Below, in pieces: positions 9,872 to 18,066 of a stretch of 64,000 nucleotides of DNA; position 1 is the first letter of the stretch, and each line of letters begins with the position of its first letter. The notes under the pieces are model-generated. The model was not told where the DNA came from and did no database searches. It saw nothing but the letters and a program-made list of their open reading frames with translations. The translations under genes were made by a program, and so were the position numbers. This stretch comes from Pontimicrobium sp. SW4. Lineage in GTDB: Bacteria; Bacteroidota; Bacteroidia; Flavobacteriales; Flavobacteriaceae. Location of the stretch: the NCBI RefSeq assembly GCF_039954625.1, contig NZ_CP157199.1, positions 2,108,001 to 2,172,000 on the forward strand, in the 5' to 3' direction.

Positions 9872-10300
9872 TTAATCCCTATTATCAAAAGGAATAATCT
9901 CTCCCTTTTCAAGATAGTTTTTTAAGCCGTTAAGTAGTAAAGCCCAACAAAACGATGAATGTTTAAAGTGATGGTTCTCCTTTGGCCAATTTATATGACT
10001 AAACTTTAGCAACGTACCATTCTTTGTTTCTTCCAAATCAAAACCAAATGTAGTAGGATTCCAATCGTCATCAGATTTTGTCATTTTTAAATGAAAGGAT
10101 TTGTTTGGTTCTACTTTAGATACTTTGCAATACCAATCATATTCATCGGTAAAATTTAAGTTGTATTCAGTATGTAATTCTGGCTTACCAGAACTTTTTA
10201 AGGTCCACCAATTATCTAAATGTTGCGGCAAAGATACCGCATCAAAGACTTCTTTTGGAGAAGCATTTATTGTTAGATTATGATAGATGTTATAACTCAT
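9872..10300 (-). CDS. SRPBCC / AHSA1-like domain protein
   Basis: 142 residues with the START/Bet v1-like fold of the SRPBCC superfamily. The start 'LTINASPKEVFDAVSLPQHLDNWW' is the usual first strand and helix, and 'GTLLKFSHINWP' and 'LLNGLKNYLEKGE' mark the closing strands and long C-terminal helix. Such proteins bind hydrophobic ligands or act like Aha1; the ligand is unknown. No signal peptide, so cytoplasmic. It lies between ftsY and the amidase, in the same direction as both, 38 bases after ftsY. Confidence 0.85.
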   Translation of the reverse strand: MSYNIYHNLTINASPKEVFDAVSLPQHLDNWWTLKSSGKPELHTEYNLNFTDEYDWYCKVSKVEPNKSFHLKMTKSDDDWNPTTFGFDLEETKNGTLLKFSHINWPKENHHFKHSSFCWALLLNGLKNYLEKGEIIPFDNRD

Positions 10301-10338
10301 CTCAAAGTGGATTACTGCCTTATCAGTAGGAAAATATA

Positions 10339-11292
10339 TTATTTAAAAAAGGAATCTACAAACTCGTATTTATTAAACACTTGTAAATCTTCAATACCTT
10401 CACCAACGCCTATATATTTTACAGGAATTTGAAACTCGTCACTAATACCAATAACTACACCTCCTTTGGCTGTACCATCCAATTTAGTGACTGCCAACGA
10501 TGTTACTTCAGTTGCTGCAGTAAATTGCTTTGCTTGTTCGAAAGCGTTCTGACCAGTTGAACCATCAAGAACCAATAATACATCATGAGGCGCGTCGTCA
10601 ACCACTTTTTGCATCACTCGTTTTACCTTGGTTAGCTCATTCATTAAGTTAACTTTATTATGTAAGCGTCCAGCTGTATCAATAATAACCACATCGGCTT
10701 TTTGCGACACTCCAGATTCTAATGCGTCAAACGCCACAGACGCAGGATCACTTCCCATAGATTGTTTTACAATAGGAATATCCACACGATCTGCCCAAAC
10801 TTGTAATTGGTCTATCGCTGCAGCTCTAAAGGTATCTGCTGCTCCTAAAACAACATTCAGTCCTTGTTTTTTAAATTGATATGCCAATTTACCAATGGTT
10901 GTAGTTTTTCCGACGCCATTAACACCAACAACCATAATTACATATGGTTTTTGAGTATCTGGAATTGTAAACTCGGTGGCTTCACCAGAATTTGTTTCGG
11001 ATAATAAACCTGCAATTTCTTCTCTTAAAATTTGATTTAATTCTGATGTTCCTAGATATTTATCTTTTGCAACTCTAGCCTCAATGCGATCAATAACTTT
11101 TAAGGTTGTATTAACACCAACATCACTCGTTACTAAAACTTCTTCTAAATTATCGAGAACATCGTCATCAACTTTAGATTTTCCAGCGACTGCTTTATTT
11201 AATTTATTTAAAAATGATGTTTTAGATTTCTCTAAACCCTTATCTAGTGTTTCTTTCTTTTCTGAAGAAAATATTTTTTTAAAAAAACTCAT
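10339..11292 (-). CDS. ftsY: Signal recognition particle receptor FtsY
   Basis: 317 residues. This GTPase docks the SRP-ribosome complex at the membrane for co-translational insertion. Present are a short basic N-terminus with an NG-domain helical bundle (to about 105), the P-loop 'GVNGVGKTT' at 123-131, 'DTFRAAA', 'DTAGR' and 'TKLDGTAKGG' near the C-terminus. The acidic A-domain of E. coli FtsY is absent, as is usual in Bacteroidota. It follows the rpmB-rpmG-DUF4295 block, from which it is separated by a terminator hairpin. Confidence 0.97.
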   Translation of the reverse strand: MSFFKKIFSSEKKETLDKGLEKSKTSFLNKLNKAVAGKSKVDDDVLDNLEEVLVTSDVGVNTTLKVIDRIEARVAKDKYLGTSELNQILREEIAGLLSETNSGEATEFTIPDTQKPYVIMVVGVNGVGKTTTIGKLAYQFKKQGLNVVLGAADTFRAAAIDQLQVWADRVDIPIVKQSMGSDPASVAFDALESGVSQKADVVIIDTAGRLHNKVNLMNELTKVKRVMQKVVDDAPHDVLLVLDGSTGQNAFEQAKQFTAATEVTSLAVTKLDGTAKGGVVIGISDEFQIPVKYIGVGEGIEDLQVFNKYEFVDSFFK

Positions 11293-11410
11293 CTACTCTA
11301 CTTATTTTTTAGTGCTTTAATGAACACTCAACTATCTTCATGTTAGCAAAATCCTTGCCTTTTAAGAAAGTCTGAAGAAATGTCATAAAAACTCATGTAA
11401 ATATAAAATA

Positions 11411-11439
11411 AAAGCTGCTCTCTAAAAGAAAGCAGCTTT
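11411..11439 (-). terminator. Rho-independent terminator after rpmB-rpmG-DUF4295
   Basis: A nine-base perfect stem, AAAGCTGCT / AGCAGCTTT, with an 11-base loop. On the minus strand it is followed by TATTTTATAT. It sits 28 bases past the DUF4295 stop and before ftsY, so it probably ends or attenuates the ribosomal-protein transcript. Confidence 0.75.
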
Positions 11440-11466
11440 AAATATCTTGATAATAAAAAATAGAAC

Positions 11467-11619
11467 TTATTTTTTATTCAAAAAGTCGTTTACCTGTTCT
11501 GGTGCCATAATTGATTCAACAAACATATAGGCTCCAGATTTTGGAGACTTTACCATTTTAATAGCTTTTGTTAATCTTTTAGATCCAGTTTGTAATGATG
11601 CTACTGATTTCTTTGCCAT
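11467..11619 (-). CDS. DUF4295 family small basic protein
   Basis: A 50-residue protein read directly from the minus strand: start ATG at 11617-11619, stop TAA at 11467-11469. It begins MAKKSVASLQTGSKR and ends QVNDFLNKK. It is very basic and matches the DUF4295 family, which in Bacteroidota is regularly encoded beside rpmG and rpmB. Gene order and charge suggest a ribosome-associated role, but none has been shown to my knowledge. No separate promoter is seen, so it is probably the last gene of the rpmB transcript. Confidence 0.88.
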   Translation of the reverse strand: MAKKSVASLQTGSKRLTKAIKMVKSPKSGAYMFVESIMAPEQVNDFLNKK

Positions 11620-11667
11620 GATTCAAATGTGTTACATTTGAAATTTTACTTACGTAAAATCTCTAAA

Positions 11668-11850
11668 TTATTTAATTTCTTTATGAACTGTCATACGCTT
11701 TAAGATTGGATTAAATTTCTTAATCTCCATTCTATCAGGCGTGTTCTTTTTATTTTTTGTTGTAATATATCTAGAAGTTCCAGGTTGTCCAGATTCTTTA
11801 TGCTCTGTACACTCTAATATTACTTGAATTCTATTTCCTTTTTTTGCCAT
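11668..11850 (-). CDS. rpmG: 50S ribosomal protein L33
   Basis: 60 residues, '[18 protein letters not shown]...'. It is a large-subunit protein near the tRNA exit site. Only one Cys (residue 14) is present, so the paired CxxC zinc ribbon of C+ L33 proteins is missing; this is a zinc-independent C- form. It lies 27 bases downstream of rpmB and is probably in the same transcript. Confidence 0.96.
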   Translation of the reverse strand: MAKKGNRIQVILECTEHKESGQPGTSRYITTKNKKNTPDRMEIKKFNPILKRMTVHKEIK

Positions 11851-11877
11851 TGTACTACTATTTAAACTATGAGGCTA

Positions 11878-12114
11878 TTATTTTAAAAATCCTTTAGATT
11901 TAGCGTCTTTAATTGCAGCAGAAATACCAACTCTATTGATAGTTTTTAATGCAGCAGCAGAAACTTTTAAAGTTACCCACTTATCTTCTTCAGGAATGTA
12001 AAAACGTTTTTTAAGTAAGTTAGCATTAAACTTACGTTTAGTTTTATTCATTGCATGCGAAACGTTGTTCCCAACCATCGCTTTTTTTCCAGTAAGTTCA
12101 CAAACTCTTGACAT
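11878..12114 (-). CDS. rpmB: 50S ribosomal protein L28
   Basis: 78 residues. '[21 protein letters not shown]' is the diagnostic L28 N-terminus, and a basic middle and '[13 protein letters not shown]' end complete it. It is first in the rpmB-rpmG-DUF4295 block and has a canonical promoter upstream (12156-12186). The Cys pairs of zinc-binding L28 forms are absent, which matches the zinc-free L33 next to it. Confidence 0.97.
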   Translation of the reverse strand: MSRVCELTGKKAMVGNNVSHAMNKTKRKFNANLLKKRFYIPEEDKWVTLKVSAAALKTINRVGISAAIKDAKSKGFLK

Positions 12115-12155
12115 GATATCTAACTTTAAAAAATTGTTTATTTTAAAACGAGGTG

Positions 12156-12186
12156 CAAATTTACGAATTCTTTAGTGTTTGACAAA
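12156..12186 (-). promoter_or_regulatory. Promoter of the rpmB operon
   Basis: On the minus strand a TTTG (12183-12186) is followed after 19 bases by TAAATTTG (12156-12163). Both boxes match the Bacteroidota sigma-A consensus (TTTG, about 19 bases, TAnnTTTG) exactly. The start codon of rpmB is 42 bases downstream. Confidence 0.8.
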
Positions 12187-12196
12187 CTTTATTTTA

Positions 12197-13444
12197 TCAA
12201 TTTTTAAAAATTTCTTTCTGAATCATTTCAAAAGCTTTATTTACAGCTTTATTAATCACTTTTGTACGATGGTTTCCTAGATTAAATATTTCTGAAAAAA
12301 CCCTATTAGGCGTAGCTATAGCAATGCATACAGTACCAACTTCAACATTTTCATCTCCCCTTGTTGGTCCTGCGTTTCCAGTGGTAGCAATCGCATAGTC
12401 TGTTTTAAACAATTTTTGCACACTTTTAGCCATAGCTTCAGCTACTTGAGTACTCACTACTGAATATTCTTTGATAACAGATTCATCAATATTCAATACT
12501 TCTATTTTTGCTTCGGTTGCATAACTCACTACACCACCTTTAAAATATACTGATGCTCCCGAATTTACTGTTATCCTTTCTGCAATCTTTCCTCCTGTAC
12601 AACTTTCTGCTGTTGCCAATGTTTTACCAAGATTTGTGAGTCTTTTCCCAATTAAAACTTCAAGTGCGCCATTTTCTTCAAAACCAGCAAACTCTTTTTC
12701 TATTTGAGGGAGTAATAACTCTATTTGCTTATTCATTTCAGCAATGACAAGTTCCTCACTAGTCCCTTTTGCAGATAAACGTAATCTTACCATGCCTAGA
12801 TTAGGAAGGTAGGCAAGTTTTACAAAATCTGGAAGATTATCTTCCCAATCTTCAATTCTTTCGGCTAACTTGCTTTCGCCTACTCCATAGACCAATAGTG
12901 TTTTGTGCAGTATAAAAGGCAGCACAAATTCTTTTTGAAGTCGTGGCAATACCTCATGATTCATTAAAGCCTTCATTTCAAAAGGCACACCTGGAAGCGA
13001 TATAAATACTTTGTTTTCCTTTTCTAACCACATTCCTGGAGCACTTCCAAAATGGTTCATTAAAACGGTTGCTTTTGAAGGGACTAAAGCTTGATCGATA
13101 TTAACTTGCGATAATGACTGCTTGATATATTTTTTCCAAAGCTCTTTAATGTTTTGTAAAACAGCATCACTTTGTACTAAAGTATCATTAAAATATTCGG
13201 CAAGAGTATTTTTAGTAATATCATCTTTTGTAGGCCCTAATCCTCCTGTAATGATAATGATATCAGCGTTTTCTTCGGCTTCTTTTAAAGATTTTAAAAT
13301 ATGCTCTTTATCATCTTGAACAGACGTAATTTGATATACAGACACTCCAATTTTGTTCAGCTCTTTAGAAATAAATGCTGAATTGGTATCAACTACTTGA
13401 CCAATGAGAATCTCATCACCAATAGTAATTATTTCTGCTTGCAT
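12197..13444 (-). CDS. cinA: CinA family competence/damage protein, nicotinamide-nucleotide amidase
   Basis: 415 residues. The N-terminal MoCF-like domain shows 'EIITIGDEILIGQVVDTNSAFIS' and 'ITGGLGPTKDD'; the C-terminal CinA domain shows 'LATAESCTGGKIAERIT' and 'ATTGNAGPTRGDE', where GNAGP stands for the usual GxAGP loop. CinA proteins convert NMN to nicotinic acid mononucleotide and hydrolyse ADP-ribose in pyridine nucleotide recycling. The start codon overlaps the stop of the upstream Hpt gene by one base, so translation is probably coupled. Confidence 0.95.
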   Translation of the reverse strand: MQAEIITIGDEILIGQVVDTNSAFISKELNKIGVSVYQITSVQDDKEHILKSLKEAEENADIIIITGGLGPTKDDITKNTLAEYFNDTLVQSDAVLQNIKELWKKYIKQSLSQVNIDQALVPSKATVLMNHFGSAPGMWLEKENKVFISLPGVPFEMKALMNHEVLPRLQKEFVLPFILHKTLLVYGVGESKLAERIEDWEDNLPDFVKLAYLPNLGMVRLRLSAKGTSEELVIAEMNKQIELLLPQIEKEFAGFEENGALEVLIGKRLTNLGKTLATAESCTGGKIAERITVNSGASVYFKGGVVSYATEAKIEVLNIDESVIKEYSVVSTQVAEAMAKSVQKLFKTDYAIATTGNAGPTRGDENVEVGTVCIAIATPNRVFSEIFNLGNHRTKVINKAVNKAFEMIQKEIFKN

Positions 13445-13785
13445 TATAAATTGAAGTCTGACCTAATCTCTTCTACTGCTCTTTCAACTGCGTTAAGTAC
13501 AATCTCTAATTTCTCAGAAACATCCTTATCTCGCTGCTCCAATTTACCCCAATCCTGTACTTCTATAAGGTCATCTAGAACACCAAGTTCAAATAAGTCT
13601 ATAGTAGGTTTCATTTTGTGGGCAGATTTGTAGGCAGCCAAATAGTCTTTACTTACAACAGCTGTTTGCAAAAGACGTGCGTCTTCTGGCACTTCTTCTA
13701 AAAATGTCATAGCCAAAGTTTTAATAAATTCAGCATCATTATCAGCCAATTCTCTTACTCTATCGAGTTTGTAATATTGTTCCAT
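13444..13785 (-). CDS. Stand-alone Hpt (histidine phosphotransfer) protein
   Basis: 113 residues forming one Hpt four-helix domain. The phospho-acceptor His56 is in 'SAHKMKPTIDLF'. Such proteins relay phosphate from hybrid kinases to response regulators. No kinase or regulator gene is adjacent; the nearest hybrid kinase in the window is at 33005-35206, without any direct sign of partnership. The gene abuts the FAH-family gene upstream (0 bases between) and overlaps cinA by one base, so it sits inside a tight operon. Confidence 0.88.
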   Translation of the reverse strand: MEQYYKLDRVRELADNDAEFIKTLAMTFLEEVPEDARLLQTAVVSKDYLAAYKSAHKMKPTIDLFELGVLDDLIEVQDWGKLEQRDKDVSEKLEIVLNAVERAVEEIRSDFNL

Positions 13786-14397
13786 TTATTTAACTGTTAT
13801 TGAAAACATTTCTTCGTTTTCTATAAATCCTTTTAGTTTATCGTTAGCAACTACCTTGCCAACTCCTGCTGGCGTGCCTGTAAAGATAATATCTCCAATC
13901 TTTAAAGTAAAATATTTTGACACATATTCGATTAACTCATCTATCTTCCAAAGCATTAGGTTGGTATTTCCATCTTGAACTATGGCATCATTTTTATATA
14001 AACTAAACCTTATATTATTAACATCATTAAACCCAGATTTTGGCAGCCACTTCCCTATTACTGCTGCACCATCAAAGGCTTTTGCCTTTTCCCATGGCAA
14101 GCCTTTAGCTTTTAGTTGACTTTGTAAGTCTCTTGCTGTAAAGTCTATACCTAAACCAATGTCGTCATAATATTTATGAGCAAATTTTCTGTCTATGTAC
14201 TTCCCTACTTTATTTATTTTAACTAGTATTTCAACTTCGTGATGTACATCGTTTGAAAAATCAGGAATAAAAAAGGGTTGCTTTTTTAAAAGGATAGACG
14301 TATCTGGTTTTAAAAACACCACTGGGTCTTTAGGCTTTTCGTTTTCTAATTCCTCTATATGTTTGGTGTAATTTCTACCTATGCAAATGAGTTTCAT
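13786..14397 (-). CDS. Fumarylacetoacetate hydrolase (FAH) family protein
   Basis: 203 residues matching the C-terminal catalytic fold of the FAH family. Metal-binding acids lie in 'VHHEVEILVKI' and in 'GIDFTARDLQ'; 'TGTPAGVGKV' is the usual closing loop. Family members hydrolyse or decarboxylate acylpyruvates and related diketo acids; small stand-alone proteins of this size are often acylpyruvase or oxaloacetate decarboxylase. It is the first gene of the FAH-Hpt-cinA run. Confidence 0.9.
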   Translation of the reverse strand: MKLICIGRNYTKHIEELENEKPKDPVVFLKPDTSILLKKQPFFIPDFSNDVHHEVEILVKINKVGKYIDRKFAHKYYDDIGLGIDFTARDLQSQLKAKGLPWEKAKAFDGAAVIGKWLPKSGFNDVNNIRFSLYKNDAIVQDGNTNLMLWKIDELIEYVSKYFTLKIGDIIFTGTPAGVGKVVANDKLKGFIENEEMFSITVK

Positions 14398-14497
14398 ATT
14401 TTTTATAAGATATTAGTATATAAATCGCTCTGCTTTTAGATGCTAGACTTTTTTGTTAACATTTTTAATCTATATTCTCGTTTCTATTTTCTATTGT

Positions 14498-15274
14498 CTA
14501 GAATAGTTTATTATTAAAGCTACGCAACTTAATTGCTGTCAATACTTTTTTTGTGTATAGCGGAAAATCGGCATTTAACAACCATCCAAAATACCCTGGC
14601 TCTTCATTCAATACATCAACCACAAGTTTCCCTTTATGTTTTCCAAAAGAAAAGCATTCTTCTCCTTTTTTGTTATAATTGATAAAACCTGCAAAATCAG
14701 CAAACTTTTTCCTAGAGCTAAACTCTGCTAAAAACTTAGTATCGTTTTCTAGCGTATCGTATTTATCTAATTGAGATTTAAGCACTTCATAAGTCGCTTT
14801 GGTATCTGCTTCGGCACTGTGCGCATCGTCTAAGCTCTCATTGCAATAAAACTTATACGCAGCACTTAAAGTACGTTGTTCCATTTTATGAAAAATGGTT
14901 TGCACATCAATAGCCACACGATTTTTCATATCGAAATCGACCTCTGCTCTTAACATTTCTTCGGCTAATAACGGAATATCAAAACGGTTAGAATTAAAGC
15001 CTCCTAAATCAGAATCTTTAATCATGTTATGTACATCCTTGGCAATTTCTTTAAAAGTTGGTTCGTTGGCTACTTTCTCATTAGTAATACCGTGAATTGC
15101 AATCACCTCGTTAGGAATAACCATTTCTGGATTTACTAACCACGTTTTACTTTCTTCTGTTCCGTTTGGATATACTTTTAGAATTGAAATTTCAACAACA
15201 CGATCTTTAGAAATATTTACACCTGTTGTTTCAAGATCGAAAAAACAAATAGGCTTTGTTAAGTTTAACTGCAT
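14498..15274 (-). CDS. DnaQ-like 3'-5' exonuclease with DUF3820-like C-terminal part
   Basis: 258 residues. The DEDDh exonuclease acids are visible: Asp13 and Glu15 in 'FFDLETTG', Asp99 in 'NSNRFD', and His152/Asp157 in 'AHSAEAD'. After residue about 205 comes 'FGKHKGKLVVDVLNEEPGYFGWLL', a small domain often fused to or found beside such nucleases. It may act as the epsilon proofreading subunit or as an independent exonuclease. A consensus promoter (15297-15304) lies just upstream. Confidence 0.92.
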   Translation of the reverse strand: MQLNLTKPICFFDLETTGVNISKDRVVEISILKVYPNGTEESKTWLVNPEMVIPNEVIAIHGITNEKVANEPTFKEIAKDVHNMIKDSDLGGFNSNRFDIPLLAEEMLRAEVDFDMKNRVAIDVQTIFHKMEQRTLSAAYKFYCNESLDDAHSAEADTKATYEVLKSQLDKYDTLENDTKFLAEFSSRKKFADFAGFINYNKKGEECFSFGKHKGKLVVDVLNEEPGYFGWLLNADFPLYTKKVLTAIKLRSFNNKLF

Positions 15275-15296
15275 TAATCAACTATTTTTCTAAATA

Positions 15297-15304
15297 CAAA
15301 GGTA
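15297..15304 (-). promoter_or_regulatory. Predicted -7 box of the dnaQ-like gene
   Basis: The minus strand reads TACCTTTG, an exact TAnnTTTG match, 23 bases before the start codon. A -33 box is not obvious. Confidence 0.6.
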
Positions 15305-15463
15305 AATAGAATAAACAAAAAAGAGGGTTGGTATTTTAAAAACCTTGCTTGACTTTACAAGAAAAAACAACTACCTTCGTTTACTTTCGCTAAATTAGTT
15401 TCAGTATTAAAACGATTTTGCACACACTAAAAGTTGTCGTACATTACAAATAAACATTAGCAT

Positions 15464-16060
15464 TTGGAATTCATATTTAAAATATTACGAGAAAATCCTG
15501 AGATAGGCGCTCTCTTTATTGCTACTACTTTTACTGCAATAGGTTTTATTTTCAAAACATGGATAGACGCTATTTTAGAAGGTAAGAGATTTAAAAAAGA
15601 AATTAAAAAAATCTATTGGACTGAACGAATTAATGCTGCCAAAAAAGCGTCAGAATATTATTATGACCATCAGGAGTTACTTAGTTTGATGATCCATAAA
15701 ATTGATGTCGTTTTGCGCCAAGACGGACCTGGGACTCTATATGAAACTATCCAAAAGACAATAGAAGTAATATCTCAGAGAACAGTTAATCCGATCTCAT
15801 TTGAACACCACCATATTCATATGTTTTATGATTTTGACACTGAAGTGTTAGATCAACTGAACACTGAATCTTTTAATATCATTCAAGAGTTAGAAAAAAT
15901 TGAAATCTTAGAATCAGATTCGACAGAAAGCATCAATGACAAATTAAATGAGGGGCGGAATTTATTGACGAATTTAAAATCTAATCACCAAAAGCAAAAA
16001 AAGATTTATAAATCATATTTAAATATGATAAACGAAGATCTTTCAGAATTCATAAAATAA
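15464..16060 (+). CDS. Hypothetical membrane-anchored helical protein
   Basis: 198 residues, not recognised. One hydrophobic segment at about residues 16-34 (ALFIATTFTAIGFIFKTW) is followed by a charged, mostly helical body with coiled-coil character ('LEKIEILES', 'NLKSNHQKQKKIYKSYLN'). The only usable start is a TTG at 15464: an in-frame TAG at 15458 closes the frame upstream, and the next in-frame ATG is far inside. It stands alone between divergent and convergent neighbours and ends at a strong bidirectional terminator. Expression is not proven, but a 198-codon frame in DNA this AT-rich is unlikely by chance. Confidence 0.65.
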   Translation: MEFIFKILRENPEIGALFIATTFTAIGFIFKTWIDAILEGKRFKKEIKKIYWTERINAAKKASEYYYDHQELLSLMIHKIDVVLRQDGPGTLYETIQKTIEVISQRTVNPISFEHHHIHMFYDFDTEVLDQLNTESFNIIQELEKIEILESDSTESINDKLNEGRNLLTNLKSNHQKQKKIYKSYLNMINEDLSEFIK

Positions 16061-16161
16061 TGTACCATAACAATGGCTATAATTCATTGTGGTTTTGTAC
16101 CTCATAAAATAAAAGTATTAATCAATGACTGAGACCGTTAAACTAAAACATAAAAAATAAT

Positions 16162-16186
16162 AAAGCACAGTTAAAAACTGTGCTTT
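16162..16186. terminator. Bidirectional rho-independent terminator
   Basis: A perfect 10-base stem AAAGCACAGT / ACTGTGCTTT with a five-base loop. Being palindromic with A-rich and T-rich flanks, it can act in both directions, which fits its place between the convergent genes ending at 16060 and 16207. Confidence 0.85.
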
Positions 16187-16206
16187 TGCATTTATTTATA
16201 AGATTC

Positions 16207-17070
16207 CTAATTCACTTCAAGCTTATAACCAACACCATGAACATTTACTAATTTAATAGAATCGTCTTCCTTTAATTTCTTACGCAGTTTTGATATATAA
16301 GTATCTAAGCTTCTACCTACAATTACACCATTATCTTCCCAAACGCGTTTTTCTAATTCTTCTCGTTTTATAATTTGATTTGGGTTTGCAACAAAAATTT
16401 CTAGCAATTCGCATTCCTTTTTAGAAAGGCTAATTTCTATCGCTTGCTTTACTAATTTATTCTGCTCTGGGTAAAATTGAAAACTACCAATAGACGCAAC
16501 ATTTTCATTGCTTTTTAGTAACGCTGTAGTTTGCTTCTTTTTATTAAAAAACAAATCGGTTAGAAATATTAAAACAATGACTATTAGCGCATATAAAAAC
16601 ATTTGCTGACTAACAGAAGTGCTTCTGTTTAAAAATCGCACATTAATGGTATAACAGTTTTTTGGTAAAAATCTTCCAGCACAAGGAATAATATTCTTAT
16701 CCTTTTCATTTCTCATTTTATAACTATAAGCCACTTCTCCGTCGGAACATTGAATCACTTCTACTATATAAAACTCTGATAAAACTGCTTTTTTTAAACT
16801 TTTTTTTACAATTGAAACTAAACTGTCTGGATTGATTGAAAATTGATTTTGAAATGACAGTTTATACTTTGATTCGTCTAATTTAATCACTGGTAGTACT
16901 AAAGACGTTGAATCTTTTTCTGTAAGTAATAATTTGTGTCCAACCTCTCGTAATGCAATTTTTGCAGTTTCTGAAAAGGCTACATCTTGCTCATTAGAGC
17001 CTGAAAATATCCACGCAAAAAAAGCAATAATTGCTAACCCACTATATAAATAAATCTTTTTTCTACTCAT
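16207..17070 (-). CDS. Membrane-anchored winged-helix (OmpR-type) transcription regulator
   Basis: 287 residues from the ATG at 17070 (another at 17088 adds six residues). A first membrane segment lies at about residues 5-22, followed by a periplasmic region of about 125 residues with three Cys, a second membrane segment at about 154-173, and a cytoplasmic OmpR/PhoB-type winged helix at the C-terminus ('LSKKECELLEIFVANPNQIIKREEL', 'VGRSLDTYISKLRKKL', 'NVHGVGYKL'). No receiver domain is present. The layout is that of a one-component sensor that binds DNA from the membrane, like ToxR/CadC but with the DNA-binding domain at the other end. It is divergent from a TonB-C-domain gene, its likely target. 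Confidence 0.85.
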   Translation of the reverse strand: MSRKKIYLYSGLAIIAFFAWIFSGSNEQDVAFSETAKIALREVGHKLLLTEKDSTSLVLPVIKLDESKYKLSFQNQFSINPDSLVSIVKKSLKKAVLSEFYIVEVIQCSDGEVAYSYKMRNEKDKNIIPCAGRFLPKNCYTINVRFLNRSTSVSQQMFLYALIVIVLIFLTDLFFNKKKQTTALLKSNENVASIGSFQFYPEQNKLVKQAIEISLSKKECELLEIFVANPNQIIKREELEKRVWEDNGVIVGRSLDTYISKLRKKLKEDDSIKLVNVHGVGYKLEVN

Positions 17071-17216
17071 AACTTTTGTAAATAACATACAATTTCATGA
17101 CTTTTTACAACTGTTGACACTTCTTTTACATTCTTTTGACATTTTTAAGATAATCTAGCTCTAGTTTAGCATCATCAATTTACATGAAGTATATTATTAA
17201 TCATAAAACAAACAAA

Positions 17217-18029
17217 ATGAAAAAGAAAGTTTTAATTATTTCAGCAGCAGTTATTACAATAAGCATAACAGTATTTAGTGTTATGTCTTTTAATAATTTA
17301 AAAAGCAACGAAACAACACTAATAGAAAACAATCCAGTTGTCATGAATACGGAGGTCAATAATAACATGGCAAATAGAATCTTTACTGATTTTATCTACG
17401 ATGTAGGTCCAAGGTTTAATCCTATTAAAAAAACAGACTTAGATGCTATAAGATCATTTAATGACCTTATAGACTTGGAGCATGTACAACGAATTGTTGA
17501 CTACAAATCTATAAGTGTTATTAAAATTATTGATGATAAAGAATCTAATATTCGTGAAACCGGAAACAGTAACACATTAACTAACATACAATTAGAATTT
17601 ATACAGGCTTCAAATTATTCAACCAATCTAACGTTTTCGGCATATTTAACAGAGAAGAATCCAGAAACTGGAGCTATAGAAAATACGCATTGGAGTCCTT
17701 ACTTTACAGTTGTTCCTGAAAAACAAGCTGAATATTCAGAAGGTAAAGATGCACTTAAAAAATATCTTAAAGAAAATAGCAAAGCAGCTAGAGATAAAGC
17801 AAATATAAATCCTGAAAAACTACAAGCAGCCAAATTGCTTTTTACGGTAACTAAAAAAGGCACTATTGAAAATATTAGGTTAGATAGAACCTCAAACTAC
17901 CCTTTAGTTGATAAAACTATGATTGAGTTAATAAAAAATTCACCAGGAACATGGAAACCTGCTGAAAATTTTGAAGGTAAAAAAGTAGATCAAGAACTTG
18001 TGGTTTCCTTTGGATTAATGGGTTGTTAA
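17217..18029 (+). CDS. TonB C-terminal-domain (energy transducer-like) protein
   Basis: About 270 residues from the ATG at 17217 (an ATG at 17184 adds 11 residues). An N-terminal hydrophobic segment (about 5-24) could be a signal anchor. The C-terminal 75 residues read as a TonB_C domain: 'KLLFTVTKKGTIENIRLDRTSN', 'LVDKTMIELIKNSPGTWKPA' and 'VDQELVVSFGL'. The proline-rich spacer of classical TonB is missing, so it is not an ordinary TonB. It is divergent from the membrane winged-helix regulator, with a 146-base intergenic region, and followed after 37 bases by a small secreted protein gene. Confidence 0.78.
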   Translation: MKKKVLIISAAVITISITVFSVMSFNNLKSNETTLIENNPVVMNTEVNNNMANRIFTDFIYDVGPRFNPIKKTDLDAIRSFNDLIDLEHVQRIVDYKSISVIKIIDDKESNIRETGNSNTLTNIQLEFIQASNYSTNLTFSAYLTEKNPETGAIENTHWSPYFTVVPEKQAEYSEGKDALKKYLKENSKAARDKANINPEKLQAAKLLFTVTKKGTIENIRLDRTSNYPLVDKTMIELIKNSPGTWKPAENFEGKKVDQELVVSFGLMGC

Positions 18030-18066
18030 GCCTTAATATTAAGTACAAATTATTAGACTAAAACTT

